DNA from: Asterochloris sp. CNOR1
Taxonomy: Eukaryota; Chlorophyta; Trebouxiophyceae; Trebouxiales; Trebouxiaceae
DNA: 64,000 nt
Assembly (NCBI GenBank): GCA_963969365.1
Contig: OZ017753.1
Location: forward strand, 2,232,001-2,296,000
Direction: 5' to 3'
The notes beneath the pieces were generated by a model, which ran no database searches, was not told the DNA's origin, and worked only from the letters and a program-made list of their open reading frames with translations. Both the position numbers and the translations under genes were made by a program. Shown piece after piece: positions 32,888 to 46,877 of the stretch; within the stretch, counting starts at the first letter, position 1; each line of letters opens with the position of its first letter.

Positions 32888-33373
32888 TGACTGATGCAGA
32901 GGACCAGGGTGGAGAAGGGAACCTCAAGGAATCCCTGGGTGGGCGCAGGAAGTTTTTGGAGGCCATCTGGCCTTGGCTGTTCCCTGGGCCAAGCTTTGTC
33001 TGAGGCAAATCTACCCATCCAGATGCGGCTTTCACATGTGAGCCATATGCCTGCATGCAGGACAGGGAAATCCATTTTTCTGTAAGGGAAACACTGCACA
33101 GCTTGGACGCATACACCTGGCCGACGCCAGTGCCATGTGTGGTGCAGACCTGGCTGTTTGTTGCGTCATACATACTCCTGCAACCCCTTGATGATCCTTG
33201 TCATTGGTGCGAAGACATGGTGCGAAGACACGTTCCTTGAGCAGTTGGCCTGGGAACAAGCCTTGCCTGCAGGTCAAGGAACACACCCTCCTCAGAAGAT
33301 GTTTGCTGCCTACAACAAGAAACTGGGCACCCATGACATCTCAGTGCAACTAGTGTTCAATGGGGAAGAGTGA
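32888..33373 (+). CDS. Weak candidate small gene
   Basis: A plus-strand ATG at 32888 opens MTDAEDQGGEGNLKESLGGR then RKFLEAIWPWLFPGPSFV. A stretch at 33272-33373 following a CTGCAG acceptor reads THPPQKMFAAYNKKLGTHDI then SVQLVFNGEE and TGA. Both look coding, but the exons between are not established. Its stop abuts a minus-strand open frame ending at 33374. It would be divergent from the oxygenase gene (start 32683). Family unknown. Confidence 0.25.
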
Positions 33374-33823
33374 TCAGATATGGAGGTTGTCTTCATCTGC
33401 AGCAGTGCTGCTCATCACAGGCTGCACCTGCTGAAATGCCCTTGCAGCCTGCTTCAGCTGCTTCAGCACCAGCGCTTCAAGGTGGAGGCTGCATCCTCTC
33501 AAGCTGGATTTCAGGGAGCCCTTTTCAGCGGCAGTAGCACACTGTATAGGCAGCGCTTTGCCAATGTCTGCTCTTCTCGCATGTTGACAAGACCTCATAC
33601 ACGTCCTCCTTGAAGAGATGGGCATGCAGAACCACCATGCAGGTCAGCAAAGCCAGCCTGCTAGCAAAGCAACGATGGCTACCTTCTGAAAGCAGAACAG
33701 CAGCAGACGCCTGGCCATGTCAAGCAACAGCAAGAGGGAGCAGCCCTATCCTGTTTAAAAGACTCCTGCCCACCAACCATGGCCAGTGGCCATTTGTGAA
33801 GCTGGGTCCCTCCAGGAGGCGGC
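33374..33823. other. Intergenic; weak minus-strand open frame
   Basis: Minus-strand frame 33374-33625 ends LEALVLKQLKQAARAFQQVQ then PVMSSTAADEDNLHI and stop, with a helical composition. No start or partner exon was found before RAB28 ends at 33824, so it is not called as a gene. Confidence 0.3.
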
Positions 33824-35381
33824 TTACATGACCATGCAGGCATGAGGTTTCACTCTGGCTTTGCCCTGTGTAGATGTAGCCTGTGCAACTGCATCCTGGG
33901 GGTGCTGAATGATCTGGGCTGTGATGGGCTTGCTGGCTACCTCAATCTCAGGCTTTGTCAGTACGATGCCTGCCAAGTCTGCTGCTACTCTGAAGAATGA
34001 TGCTGCCACATTGTCTCCTGTTTTGGCGGACACAAAGTAACTGCAAGAGGCAGGCATCCAATCAAGAAGCTGCAGGTCAGCAACCAAAGGGCAAGGGTAG
34101 CGCGGAGCAATGCTAGAGCAGCCCATGGGGAACCATTGTGCCAAAGACACTGGCAAGGGTAGCTAATCCAAATCAAGGACTATCAGGGCACAGGGGTGGT
34201 GAGCGGCACCTGTACATAGAGTGGGCCTCTGCAAACTCATTGTGCTTGGAGAGATGGACGGCGCGCATGTGGGTCAGGTCTGCCTTATTCCCTATCAGGG
34301 CAACTTGAGGCATGGCATCAGGGGTGTAGACCTTCTGCACCAAGGCCATCCAGTCCTCCAAGTCCTGGAAGCTCTGCAGGCAGGCAACAGGTCATGCCAA
34401 GGTGCCTGCGCGGCAACCATCAGGGTTGACTAAGCTCAAAAATGGTCTGCACAGGACAAGTAAGCAGGCAGCATTCAGGGCACCAGCAGGCACCTGCTTG
34501 AGGCAGCAGGTGCAGTGGGGGCTGTGGCAAGCACCGCCTGCTGGCCCATTGCCCTGGACCCAGAAGGCAGGACACTTCACAAGTGCAGCAGGCGCTGCAT
34601 CAAGTGTTGCCACCAATAAGAGCCAGAACATCAACCAGTAAGTCGGCAGGCGCCCCAGCCTGTTAAGCGCTGCATACTGCATTCAGGCGAAGCCATGGCA
34701 TGCCAGCCCGCACACGCCCCCCTAGCGTACTAGTGGGCTCAGCTTGCAGTCCCCACGTCAAGCATGATAGCCACGGCCACCTGCCTGGAGATTTGTGATG
34801 TCGTAGACAAGAATGACAGCTTGAGCGCCATAGATGTAGCTGGCCAACATCTTGCTGGCGATGGTTTGGCCCCCAATGTCCCATAGCTACATGGCAAGCA
34901 GTTGGGGCATGAGAGGGGCTGCCACATGGTGAGGGTATACTGCTGACACTCACTGCGGCTGGCCACGCAATGCAATGGGGAGCGTGCACTATCTCGAAGG
35001 TGAAAGGCTGCACTGCAGGCACATTTGGCTGCTGAACATGAACATCAGGGTGCAGCCATTGCAGGACACAAAGAGCTGCAGTGCTGAGCTGAGTGCAGGC
35101 TGTCCCGCCTGCAGCGCCACTGATCTGTCTCCTGGCAGCTGAATCAGTTTCAGGAAGAAGTCCACTCCAATGGTTTGCTTGTAGCTGCAGCATGGAAGTG
35201 AAGCTGAGCTCTGGTGTATGTGGCTGTGCAAGCTTGCTCTCTTAGAGGCAGGCACGCACCTCCTAGCAAAGCTGTCCTCGGTGAATCTCTTGCAGAGGCT
35301 AGTCTTTCCCACTGCCCCATCGCCCAAGACAATGACCTTGTACTGTAGCTGTTGAGTGGCCTCCTGATCTCTCTTCAGCAT
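33824..35381 (-). CDS. RAB28: RAB28 small GTPase
   Basis: Ras-superfamily GTPase of the divergent RAB28 group, linked in other organisms to cilia, the BBSome and endosomal traffic. Exons (minus order): 35260-35381, 35109-35184, 34785-34886, 34210-34373, 33824-34040; 681 bases, 226 residues. G motifs: [14 protein letters not shown] (P-loop), [11 protein letters not shown] (switch I), LWDIGGQ (switch II with Gly-Gly in place of Ala-Gly, a RAB28 trait), LIGNKADL and VSAKTGD. The C-terminus is CMVM, a CaaX farnesylation-type box as in RAB28, not the usual Rab CC/CxC. Introns 2 and 3 can only be spliced in frame with GC donors (CTGCAG|GCGGGA and CTCCAG|GCAGGT). Met 35381 was chosen; an in-frame ATG 15 codons upstream (35426) is possible. 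Confidence 0.92.
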
Positions 35382-36857
35382 GAACAAGTGCAGCCCTCCC
35401 CTGGGGAGTGTGTTGCTGTAATGCAAAACACAGTTTCGGCATGTACAGTGTCAACTTTCGCGGGTCTTTCTTTTGACCCGCTGGCATGATGATGATGAAG
35501 ATCCGGGGCTGGGCATGTCTGGCCCTGCTCGACTTTGTGAGCAGTACAGCACATCAAGATTTGTGGCCTGGCACACACGTTTACAATGAGCAAGTTTTGA
35601 TGGGCAGAGCGCAGCGCAGGTAATGCCATGCAGCCTCAGAAGGAAGGGCAGGACCCATCAGGTGCCATCACTGGTCATGCAGGTATGCTTTGAGAGGGCT
35701 ACGGCCAGGAGCAGCATATGAAGTCAGGGTCTCATGGCCTGCCTCGGTACGCCCTGTTTCTCATGGCCTGCCTCTGTAAGCTCTGTGGCATTGTTTCGCA
35801 TGAAGGCGTGCCTCCCACTGACAACCTGGGTGCGTGTGCAGATCCCCGCCAATCTGTCCTTGCAGCTGAACTCATGTCAAAGCAGCACGTGGCATGAAGA
35901 CCTGCGCAGGCAAGCAACGTCCGCTCTGCACCCTGCACAGCCTGGCTCTCACAGGCAGAAACATGGTGGCAGACCCACTGCAGACGACTGCTGGACACAG
36001 AAAAGGTCATGTTCACAGCGCCCAGGGAGCAAGCAGATGCAGGCCCAGAGCCCATGATGGTTGTACTTGCTGCAGAAAGCACAGCTGTGCCTGCAGCGGG
36101 CTGGGCTGCAGTGCCGGAACAGCTGCACTACAACATTGGTGGGGGTGGGATTGCCTACCAGCAGCTCTGGAGGCATGCAATACCTATTGTGCATGCCTCA
36201 CTGGGTGGCACAAGCCTGCAACTGTCATATAGCTTCACAGACATGCCACACCATTCTTGCATGCCTCACAGGGTGACACTGCCTGCAGTTCTCATGCAGC
36301 TCTACATGGGTGTCCTGCCTCGAGACAGCCTCCCTGTGGTGCTCATGGTACTGGCTGTCCTGCTGGTGAGGCCTTTGCCCTTCAGAATGCTTGCATCTGC
36401 CAATGGCTGCCCTTCGTGACCATCAGTGACCTCAGGCTCCTGTAAACTGCAGCTGCTGTGCAGCAGAGCCTTCTCTCACCTTTTGAGAGCACTGGATGGC
36501 CTGAGCAGCATTCTCAAGCAGGACTGCTGTTCTTTGAAGCGGAGGCCCCACCTGGAGCCGCGTGAAAGAATGCAAGACGCAAAATAAGAAGTTGTTTTTG
36601 AGCGAGGTAGTGATCAAGAATATTCAGAGGTCTGTAGCCCAGACTTCTGTCCTCGCCCAAGTTGCTGCCTCCCTCCTGGCAGGAGCCGCGGCAAAGGACG
36701 TTTCTCAGGGCACTCTTCAAAGCAGCTGCCAGGGCATGCTATAAGGGTCAGGGGCCTGTGAGGGACCTACCCACTGATCCCTGGGGCCTGTTAGGCCCTG
36801 CTGCTCCCTTCAGTCAGCATCTCACAGCCTGTGGCATTGGCTGCCAAAAGAAACGCC
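35382..36857. promoter_or_regulatory. Divergent intergenic region between RAB28 and the DDT gene
   Basis: Nearly 1.5 kb between RAB28 (minus) and the DDT-domain gene (plus). A minus-strand stretch at 36480-36551 flanked by plausible splice sites reads GPPLQRTAVLLENAAQAIQC then SQK and may be a lone exon. At 36187-36300 tgcatgcctcactgggtggc is partly repeated as gcatgcctcacagggtgaca, with a related third segment. Otherwise I see nothing identifiable. Confidence 0.35.
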
Positions 36858-39800
36858 ATGTCTGCCATGGGAGGTCAACCAGACCCTCCAGCGACCATCC
36901 CTGCCAGCATGGACCCCAGGGACCTTGCGCAGCCACAGGATGGCGGCGTTGCTCAGCTTGACATCCTTGCCGGCCATCCAGGGCTTGAAGAGGAGCTCTC
37001 TTGTGAGAATGCACCTCGAGAGGAGGATGACAGCGACTGGGATGCTGCTGAAGAAATGAGCGGCAGTCGCGAAGACAGCCCCTTTGCAGGTGCAAAGAGG
37101 TGAGGCTGCAAACGGAGCCCGGTGGGCTATGCTGAGCTCCTTTGGCCACTGCAAATCATCTGTGAATGCAAGCTGCTGAGGTGGGGGGGAGCTGTATGCC
37201 AGCACCTCTTGGCTGTGCAGCAGGAAGCTGTGTGTGGGGGCGGAGTGGCATTGGGCATCAGCCTGTGCACATACTGTTGGACTGTGTCGCACATCCTGCT
37301 TGTCAGTGAAGGCGTCTCTAGATGGTGCCCCTCAGCCAGCCCACCTGTGTGTCATGCTGCTGCCCCGCCTAGCCCACAACAGTTGAACACAGCATCAAGC
37401 AGACTGAGGGCTCCCTGACGCACAGCATATACTGATTTGAGGGCTGCACAGTGCTGGGCCTGCAATGCTGTGCCCAGCTGGGGAAGCTCTGTCACCACAG
37501 CGACTGGTATCCTGCTTGGTCACTGCAAACAACTTGAGAGCCTGCACCAGCCCCAGCTGCAACCTTCAAGCAGACATATGTTGCCAATCTGCTCTTTACA
37601 GAGCTCCTGCAGGGGACACATACACTCAGCTGAGCCGGGCCCTGCAGCACCGCCCACCCCAGCTGACCATCTTGCCTGCAGGAATCACAGGGACTCGACT
37701 GAGCCTAAACCCTCAAGCAATTGCCGCTGTCCAGATAGCCAGCATCAGCCTTGACTGCGCCTGCCCCTCTGCAGGAGCCGCAGAGACTCAGCCAGCCTCG
37801 GGCGCGCGAGCAAGCGGCACCGCCCGCGAGTTGAGAACGAGATGACCCGCAAGCTGCGCAATGCAGCCACCCCGCCGAGTGATGCTGACAGCGCCCTCGC
37901 GCGGTCAGCCGCCCACACAGGCCCCAGCGGCACAGCTGTGGCCAATGGGTTGGGAGCACCAGAGGAGGATGACGGCCACCCGGCAGGTGAGCTGAAGGAC
38001 TGTGGCCATTCTGCCTACAACGCTGGAGACTGTCTGCACCCAGAAGATGTGTGGGGATCGGGCTGCAGACAGGCCGCCAGGTGGTGCGCAGCTGGCCAGC
38101 AGGTGGGCTTAAGGGCTGAGGCCTCTGTGGTCGGGATTGTCTGTTCACATGTGGTGTGCTGGTAAGCAGGTTGGGGTGGCAGGGAAGGGTGTCTGCTGGC
38201 CGCCAGGTGTGCCTGTTGGCTATGGCCTCAGTGGACACAGGACTGGTGATGGTCTGGCCCCATGCAGTGTGCAAGCAATGTGCAGGCAGGCATGCAGTGT
38301 GCAAGCAATGAGGGCTCTGCAGGACAAATGGCAGTATGGCTGCCAGCCTGCCCTCTAATGGAGGTGCTGCCTGCATGCTGTGGTCCATGAATGATTGCCC
38401 ATGCTGGCAGCCTGACAGCATACTTCACAGCCCCCAGGCTGCCTGATGCAGAGCTGTCAGCGAGCGTTGCTGTACAGTGAGCTGCCATGACTGCTGCAGA
38501 GCTAACACGATGCGTGAGTGAGGAGCAGGTGGCAGCTGAGACGCAGCAGCTGCACAACTGCTGGCAGATGGCGGTCATCCTTGACTTCATCCGCCTCTTC
38601 CAGCAGCACCTCAACCTCCAGGTGAGCCCAGCACAGCATGGGATAATGCCAGGGTTCTGTCTTGCAGTATAGAGGAGAAGGTGAGGTCCTCATCCTCCTG
38701 CTTCCTTAGTTGACTCTCGTGCTTGTCAATCGTGACATGTCTGCAGCAGGGGGCTTAGCTAAACAGACCTAGTACAGCGCCAACAGAATCCTGTGGCAGA
38801 GGGGATGTCAGGAGTTGTAGGGAGAGCGATGCTGATGCCCTCTGCCTGTGCAGCAGGGCCTTGAGTCCTTCGTGACTGAGCAGCCCATTCTTGCATGGCA
38901 GCAGAGCAGCAGCCATCAAAAAGCGCGCGCAAACCAGTTCTGCTTCGTCGCGCCTCCAGTGCATTGGGGGGAGCCCTGTGACTGTGCTGCAGAGACACCT
39001 GCTTCCTGGGCCTGACCAGGCCCTGACGCTGCCACCGGGCATGACCTGGCAGCTGGTGTTGGCTAAGAAATAGCTTGAGAAAGAGCAGTGCTGACCCGCA
39101 TCTCCACTGGTGGTCCCTTCTGCCTGCAGCGAAACGGGTTCACAATGCAAGAGCTGGAGACTGCCCTGATTGTGGACCCGGGGAAGGATGGCCTCCTGGC
39201 CGACCTCCACATCGTGAGTCACCAACAGCGTGTTACCTGACAACAATCCCCCGCTCCAGGGGTTTGGCCCCGCTCATCAGTGACCATGACATCGTTGACT
39301 CATGCCAGCACTGCCCCATACATTTGTGGGAGCTAGCCCCATGGTTTGGCGTGCTCCCTGATGCCTGCTGGAGTGCGGACCCTGCCATCACCAGCCACTG
39401 TCTGGACACAGCTGTCCCTGCAGACAGGGCCCTGAAGGGGACCAAAGCTGCCTGCATGCATGCAGCTCCCTGCTGAAATGCACACTGTTCAGGGTAGCAA
39501 AAGCCTGCAGGACCTGGCAGCCCATGGGATGACTGCACCTGCATCGACATAGGTAGCTCCTTGCTGCAGTGTGTGCCCTGTGCCACACTTATATGACGCT
39601 GTCTCCTGCCCTCTGCAGGCAGCTCTGTGCCTCTGCCTACCACAGACACCATTTCGGATCGAAATTTGCAATCAACAACCCCCATTTCAGCGATTGCACA
39701 AATACTGCCCCAAGCCTTTCAGGTCCTGCTCAAGGCACGTCAACACCTCTGCCTGCCACAGACAACACATGCATCATCTCAGAAGCCCAACACATTGCTG

Positions 39801-42800
39801 CCCTCTGCCCTGCAGGACCTCCTCAAGGGCATATCTACACGGGCGGACGTGCATGTGGGCAATTGGGCCTTTCATCTTGCGGACAAGCTGCGCCGCGCAT
39901 GGTTTCCCCTGGCTGGGTCCCCCCCATTCGCCGCTCATAGGGGGGAGGAGGCGCTCGAGTACGCAGCCCTGCCCACACTCGACAGGTAGACACTGGGGCT
40001 GCCTCCTTCACCTGAGCAAAAAGATTGTGCCCTGCCACAGCAGGCTGACTGCAGCCAAATTTACAAAGTGCTGAGCGCGTCCGCTGCCCTTTGGCGGGGC
40101 ATCTCTTCCTTTCGCCCCTGACAGGGCGACAACGGCGGTCAGGTGTGCAAAGCCCTGCACATGCTCCTCAGTTGCAGTCTGGATATGATGCAGTGGTTTG
40201 AGGGTGTCCAAAGACGGATGCTTCGCGTTCTCATGCCGTAGGGGGATAGCAACCCCGCAGAACCTTTGCAGCGTATGGCAGGCGGGGGCTAGGGGCTCCG
40301 CATTGGTCCTGCATTACTGTAAGGCGGCTGCATAGCAACATCTGACAGGCCCTGCATGTGGGATGAGGGGCGCCGTGGCTGGAATGGCATAACCCTGGGC
40401 TCACCCCTCCAGCCCTGAGCTGATGTTCTCCACATGCTTTGCCTTTTCTGACCCAACATGTCTGCTAGGCCCAACCCTGCAGGGACCTTGGCCTGCGTTG
40501 ACACCTGCTGCCCTGCGAGGTGCCCCTCCCAGCAGGTGCCGTGCAACCTGCACCTGGCAGGGACAACCTGCAGCTTCTGCAAGCGCTGCGCAACAGGTGC
40601 TGCCAGCCTGGTCCTACAGGGTTGTTGGCCCCCACTGGGCCGCCTGCTGCCCTGCAGGGTGCAGACCCTGCATGCGCTGTGCGAGCTGCGCCTGGACCGC
40701 GACGACCTGCAGCCCCTGGTGGATGAGGCAGCCTTCCCCAAGCCTGGGCGACGCCCCCAGCCGCCGGCAGGCAGCGAGCCCAAGGCGCACAGGGGGCCAA
40801 CCGACTCCACCGACATGGGGCACTACCGCCCCCAGCCCTTCGCACGGGACGCTGCCGGCTGCAGCTACTGGTGCATCGACTCGGATGCCAGCATGCGAGG
40901 TGGGGCAAGCCTTACACACCCACATCTTTGTGGGACTGCTTGCCTCTGTTGCAGGCCCCTGCAGATGGCTGTGTGCACACTGGCACACTGCCAGTGCCTG
41001 CTTTGGAGGGAGCCGGCGCCTGCAAGCCAAACCCCGTCCGCTGAGCTGATCTCGCTGTCTGGCAGGACAAGCATGGTGCGCTGGTGGGGCGTGGAAGCCC
41101 CAGCCTAGTCTGTGCCTCATCTGGTAGCCCCTGCTGAGATGAGGCACCTGACTCACAGGTACACGCCTGTACCGGGAGGGACCACCTCAGGCGTCACCAG
41201 TGCGGCCCGCCTCAGGCAAGCCCGGCCGGCACAAGGCTGCTGCTGTGCCAGCAGCCTCCATGGGAGACGTGGCCCCGCCCTGGACGCTTGTGGCCTCGGG
41301 GGACGACCAGCTGCAGGCCTTTGCAGACCGCATGCTGCTGTCCAGTGCGGCAGCTGACAAGGCTGTTGGGAACCAGGTGCGGGTTGCCGCTGCTTGTGGG
41401 CCGTCTGCAGGCACCCACTCACACCAAACTGCTATGCCAGTACCATTCAGTCCCTTGGAGAGAAAGTGCCCCCAAGCCGCTGGTCGCAGCACAAGCCATT
41501 CATGCGGCAGCCAGTCCTGCTGACGGGCCTGCCCCAGCGCAGCTCTACATGCACTGGCCCCTGTGGCTGAAGGATTTGCTGTGCCCTTGTGAGCTCCAGA
41601 GAGGCTTGCCACATGCGATGTGGCAGCCCTGCTCATGCCTGCACGGCTTCTGGCACAGAATGAGTTCAAGCAGCTGGTGGTATTGAGCCCTTATCACTTT
41701 CACTTGAACCAGACCACTCGCAGGGCAGCGCTTTGGGCACACAGAGTCTGTGGCACTCACTCACTGCAAACTGTGATGTTTTTCAGAGTGAACAAACCAG
41801 GCCGGGCTGAACCGTGGCCTCGGCTGGAATGCCCTGCTGATTGACACCGCTTGCATGCCCGCTGCAGATCGTTTGAGGATGTGCCAACATGATCTTAGGC
41901 AGCCTCACGCTGAGTTGAGTGCTCACCGCAGCTCAGTGTGCCGCCCACCTGCCCAGCGGACCCGAAATGCCTTTTCACCAGCACTGCTCGCATGACTGCT
42001 GCAGATCATTGTGGATGTGCTTCCTGAGCTGGAACGGCGCAAGGAAGATGCCCACCGCCAGGCAGAGGCTGCTGAGAAGCAGGCCAAGATTGCCGCGCGG
42101 GCAGCTGCCAGGCTGCAGCAGCAGGTGCCTGCAGTTGTCACTCGTTCTAATCTTTGGCTGCTCACTCTTGCCTTTGGCTGCATCTCTGTTCTACGACCCA
42201 GGAGTTGCAGAAGAGCCACGGCAGGGGGCAGCAGCCAGGCTGCAGCAACAGGTGCCTGCTGCATTGCACACTCTGCACCAACTTGCGTTTGCGGCAGGTC
42301 AGCTTGTTAGTACTGCACAGCAGCATGTACAACATGGCTGTAGTGCTGTGAAAGTTCAAGCCCATATGTGACCCTGCACAGAGAGAGCTAGCTGCAGGGC
42401 AGGCAAGTAGGGCTGCCTGTGCAACAAGCTCGCTCGCTGCACTGCTTGAGGGTATCGATGTGGAATCAAATTGGACCCCTTGCCTTGCCGTTTTTCTTGA
42501 AGAAGCTGCAGTACCTCACCTGCACACCTTCCTGCAGATGGGCAACATCATTTTTCCCAGTGATGAGGGGCTGGGGCGCTCCCGCAGGGCGAGGAAAAGG
42601 GTCAACTACAACATGCAGGTAAGCCAGCGCACTGGTCTGACAGCAGCAGCGTCCTGCACTGATGAACAGCAGAGCCTTGCATGTTTGATGAGCTGCAGCC
42701 CTGTGTCCCTGCACGATGGTACCCCGGACCAAGAGGATGGTGGTGCAGTTCCTCAAGCTGGTTGCAGGGCAGCAAGGAGCGAAGGGACACTGTGACACCC

Positions 42801-43471
42801 TGAACTGCAGGACTATGATGCCGAGGTGAAGGAGGCCATCCGGCAGAGCCTGCAGAATGAGCCTGAGAAGACCCGGTGGCGGGAGCCCAGGTGAAGACAT
42901 CAGGATTTAGTGCTTCATCAGTGCTTGGGAAGGTGCCTTGTGCCAGTGTATCAAGGTGTAGTGGTAAGAGCTCAGCTGGGGCTGCCGGGGGGGCAGGCGA
43001 CCTGCACTGCCCACAGACACTTCCCAGTTCTTTGAAGGCTAGACCAGACAGCTGCAGATCGCAGCAACTGCCTTGCGCAGAGTGTGCATTGCTGCCAGGA
43101 TGTCTCACTATAGCGTGGGGTGTGCCTGATGCCTTCATCAGGGCATGCACAAGTACCTTGCCATGCCTGATCAGGTCTTATGAGCCTTCTGTTTTCTGGT
43201 TCGCAGGCAGGGATCTCGGAGGGGCCGCTCGGCCATCCAAAATGAAGGCAGCCAGCCCCCACCTAGCAGTAGTCCAGATGAGAATTCCCCTGCCAACCCG
43301 CAGCCTTCAGAGTGCTCGTACCCCCCACAGGTAGCCAGCACACAGCTGGAAAACCCTTCTATGGCTCCATCCTCCGATGCCGAAATTTCATTGAGCGCAG
43401 CTGAGGTTTCTGGTACAGCATGGGAAAATGGCACTGAGGCCATGTCCCCGCGCTCCCAAGGTTTGCACTGA
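36858..43471 (+). CDS. DDT-domain chromatin protein, DDR4-like
   Basis: Likely accessory subunit of plant ISWI-type chromatin remodelling (DDR4 group). Exons: 36858-37099, 37775-37986, 38500-38621, 39130-39213, 39816-39985, 40658-40899, 41159-41376, 42005-42124, 42538-42618, 42811-42890, 43207-43471; total 1836 bases, 611 residues, all phases consistent. The N-terminus is acidic (EEDDSDWDAAEEMSGSRED), then a basic patch (RASKRHRPRVENEM). DDT region: CWQMAVILDFIRLFQQHLNL, MQELETALIVDPGKDGLLAD, LLKGISTRADVHVGNWAFHL. WHIM-like parts: RVQTLHALCELRLDRDDLQP and AAGCSYWCIDSDASMRGTRL. A coiled stretch (ERRKEDAHRQAEAAEKQAKI) leads to GRSRRARKRVNYNMQDYDAE, as in plant DDR4, then a low-complexity tail. 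Start is the first in-frame ATG; nine codons upstream lies only a GTG. Confidence 0.9.
39715..39840 (+). repeat. Acceptor-side echo before DDT exon 5
   Basis: The real acceptor and exon start at 39811-39835 (tgcag|gacctcctcaaggg) is preceded at 39717-39737 by tttcaggtcctgctcaaggc, a near copy. A tctgcaggcagctctg segment near 39615 looks like a more decayed one. Confidence 0.5.
41860..42262 (+). repeat. Echoes of both edges of DDT exon 8
   Basis: Exon 8 (42005-42124) starts ctgcag|atcattgtggatgtgc. At 41863-41888 upstream lies ctgcagatcgtttgaggatg then tgcc, a decayed copy of acceptor and exon start. The exon end at 42108-42130 (gccaggctgcagcagcag|gt) is copied downstream at 42236-42258 (gccaggctgcagcaacaggt). 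One exon thus has echoes on both sides. Confidence 0.7.
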
Positions 43472-43855
43472 ATCATTTTGTCAATTTAATGCATGTTGAC
43501 GTTGCCCATTGTGAACCCATTCTGGCACTGCCAGTCAGCATCAGATGAATACCTTGACATGCTCCAACTCCTGGGCCTGCAATGCACTGCTGCGTGGATC
43601 ATGCAGAAACTTCAAACTCTCGCAACCCCATACATCTGGGTCTCTGTGGCTTCTTGAACAGGAATACATGCAGCTGCTTGGAAGTCCTTGAGAGCTAGAA
43701 TGCATTGAGAGTGCCAGCACAACAGAAATGGGTTCGGGTAGCAACGATGGGGCACGCACCCCATCGTGCAGCCAGCACCTTTCAGTGCTGGGCATGTTGG
43801 CTTGCTGGGGTGCCGGTTCAACAATGCCCTCAAACATTCCATGTGGTGCAGCTGC
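43472..43855. other. Intergenic between convergent genes
   Basis: These 384 bases separate the DDT gene stop (43471) from the RAB11 stop (43856) on the opposite strand. They should carry both 3' untranslated regions. Nothing else is seen. Confidence 0.45.
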
Positions 43856-46326
<2,471 letters not shown>

Positions 46327-46877
46327 GGTGCTGCTGTGGGGGGCCTGCCCAGGCCCTCAGGTGTTGCTGAAGCCTGCTGATGAGCTGAGTGGCTGCAGTG
46401 ATGCAGAAGAGGAGCAAGCAGGCGGATGGTTGCAGGCTGGACAAGTGAGTGTTTCTTGTTTTTCCTGTAGAAGTGTTGACTTGCAGACCTTGACCGGTGC
46501 TGTGCCATCTTCTTCACGGGGATGGGGAGAGCAGGGTTCAGCAGCAGGATCAGGAAAAGTGCTGGTGTGATTGTGACACTTACTGCTACCATACATGGCC
46601 CAAGCGGCCAACTTAAGCACATCTCCCACAGTGTCCAGGCGCAGGATGTCCTGCAACTGCTTCCAACGGTGTGCTGCAGACTGACTGCAACTGCAGCAGA
46701 CTGCAGCACAAGCCTCTCTCGCCACTAGCGGTTCTGCAGACTCAGAAGATAGCCTTCCACTGCTGCTGCGCAGGTGCCAGTCGCTGAAGGCAGCTTGACT
46801 GGTGGCTCTCAACCACCTGGGGTGTCGACAGGCGGCCGGTTGTCATGTCTGTTTGCAATGAGCATGCTCATGAGTGT
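46327..46877 (-). other. Spacer between UPF1 and RAB11
   Basis: Holds the RAB11 promoter and the UPF1 3' untranslated region. A minus-strand stretch near 46595-46690 reads HRWKQLQDILRLDTVGDVLK then LAAWAMYG, which looks coding, but no start, stop or partner exon could be tied to it. It may be an exon of an unrecognised small gene or of an alternative UPF1 3' end. Confidence 0.35.

Noticed and set aside
36009-36419. 136-codon plus-strand open frame before the DDT gene
   Set aside because: No splice or start support, internal repeats, low-complexity composition.
37705-38421. 238-codon minus-strand open frame
   Set aside because: Antisense to DDT exon 2, which carries the recognisable coding sequence; composition is typical of a GC-rich shadow frame.
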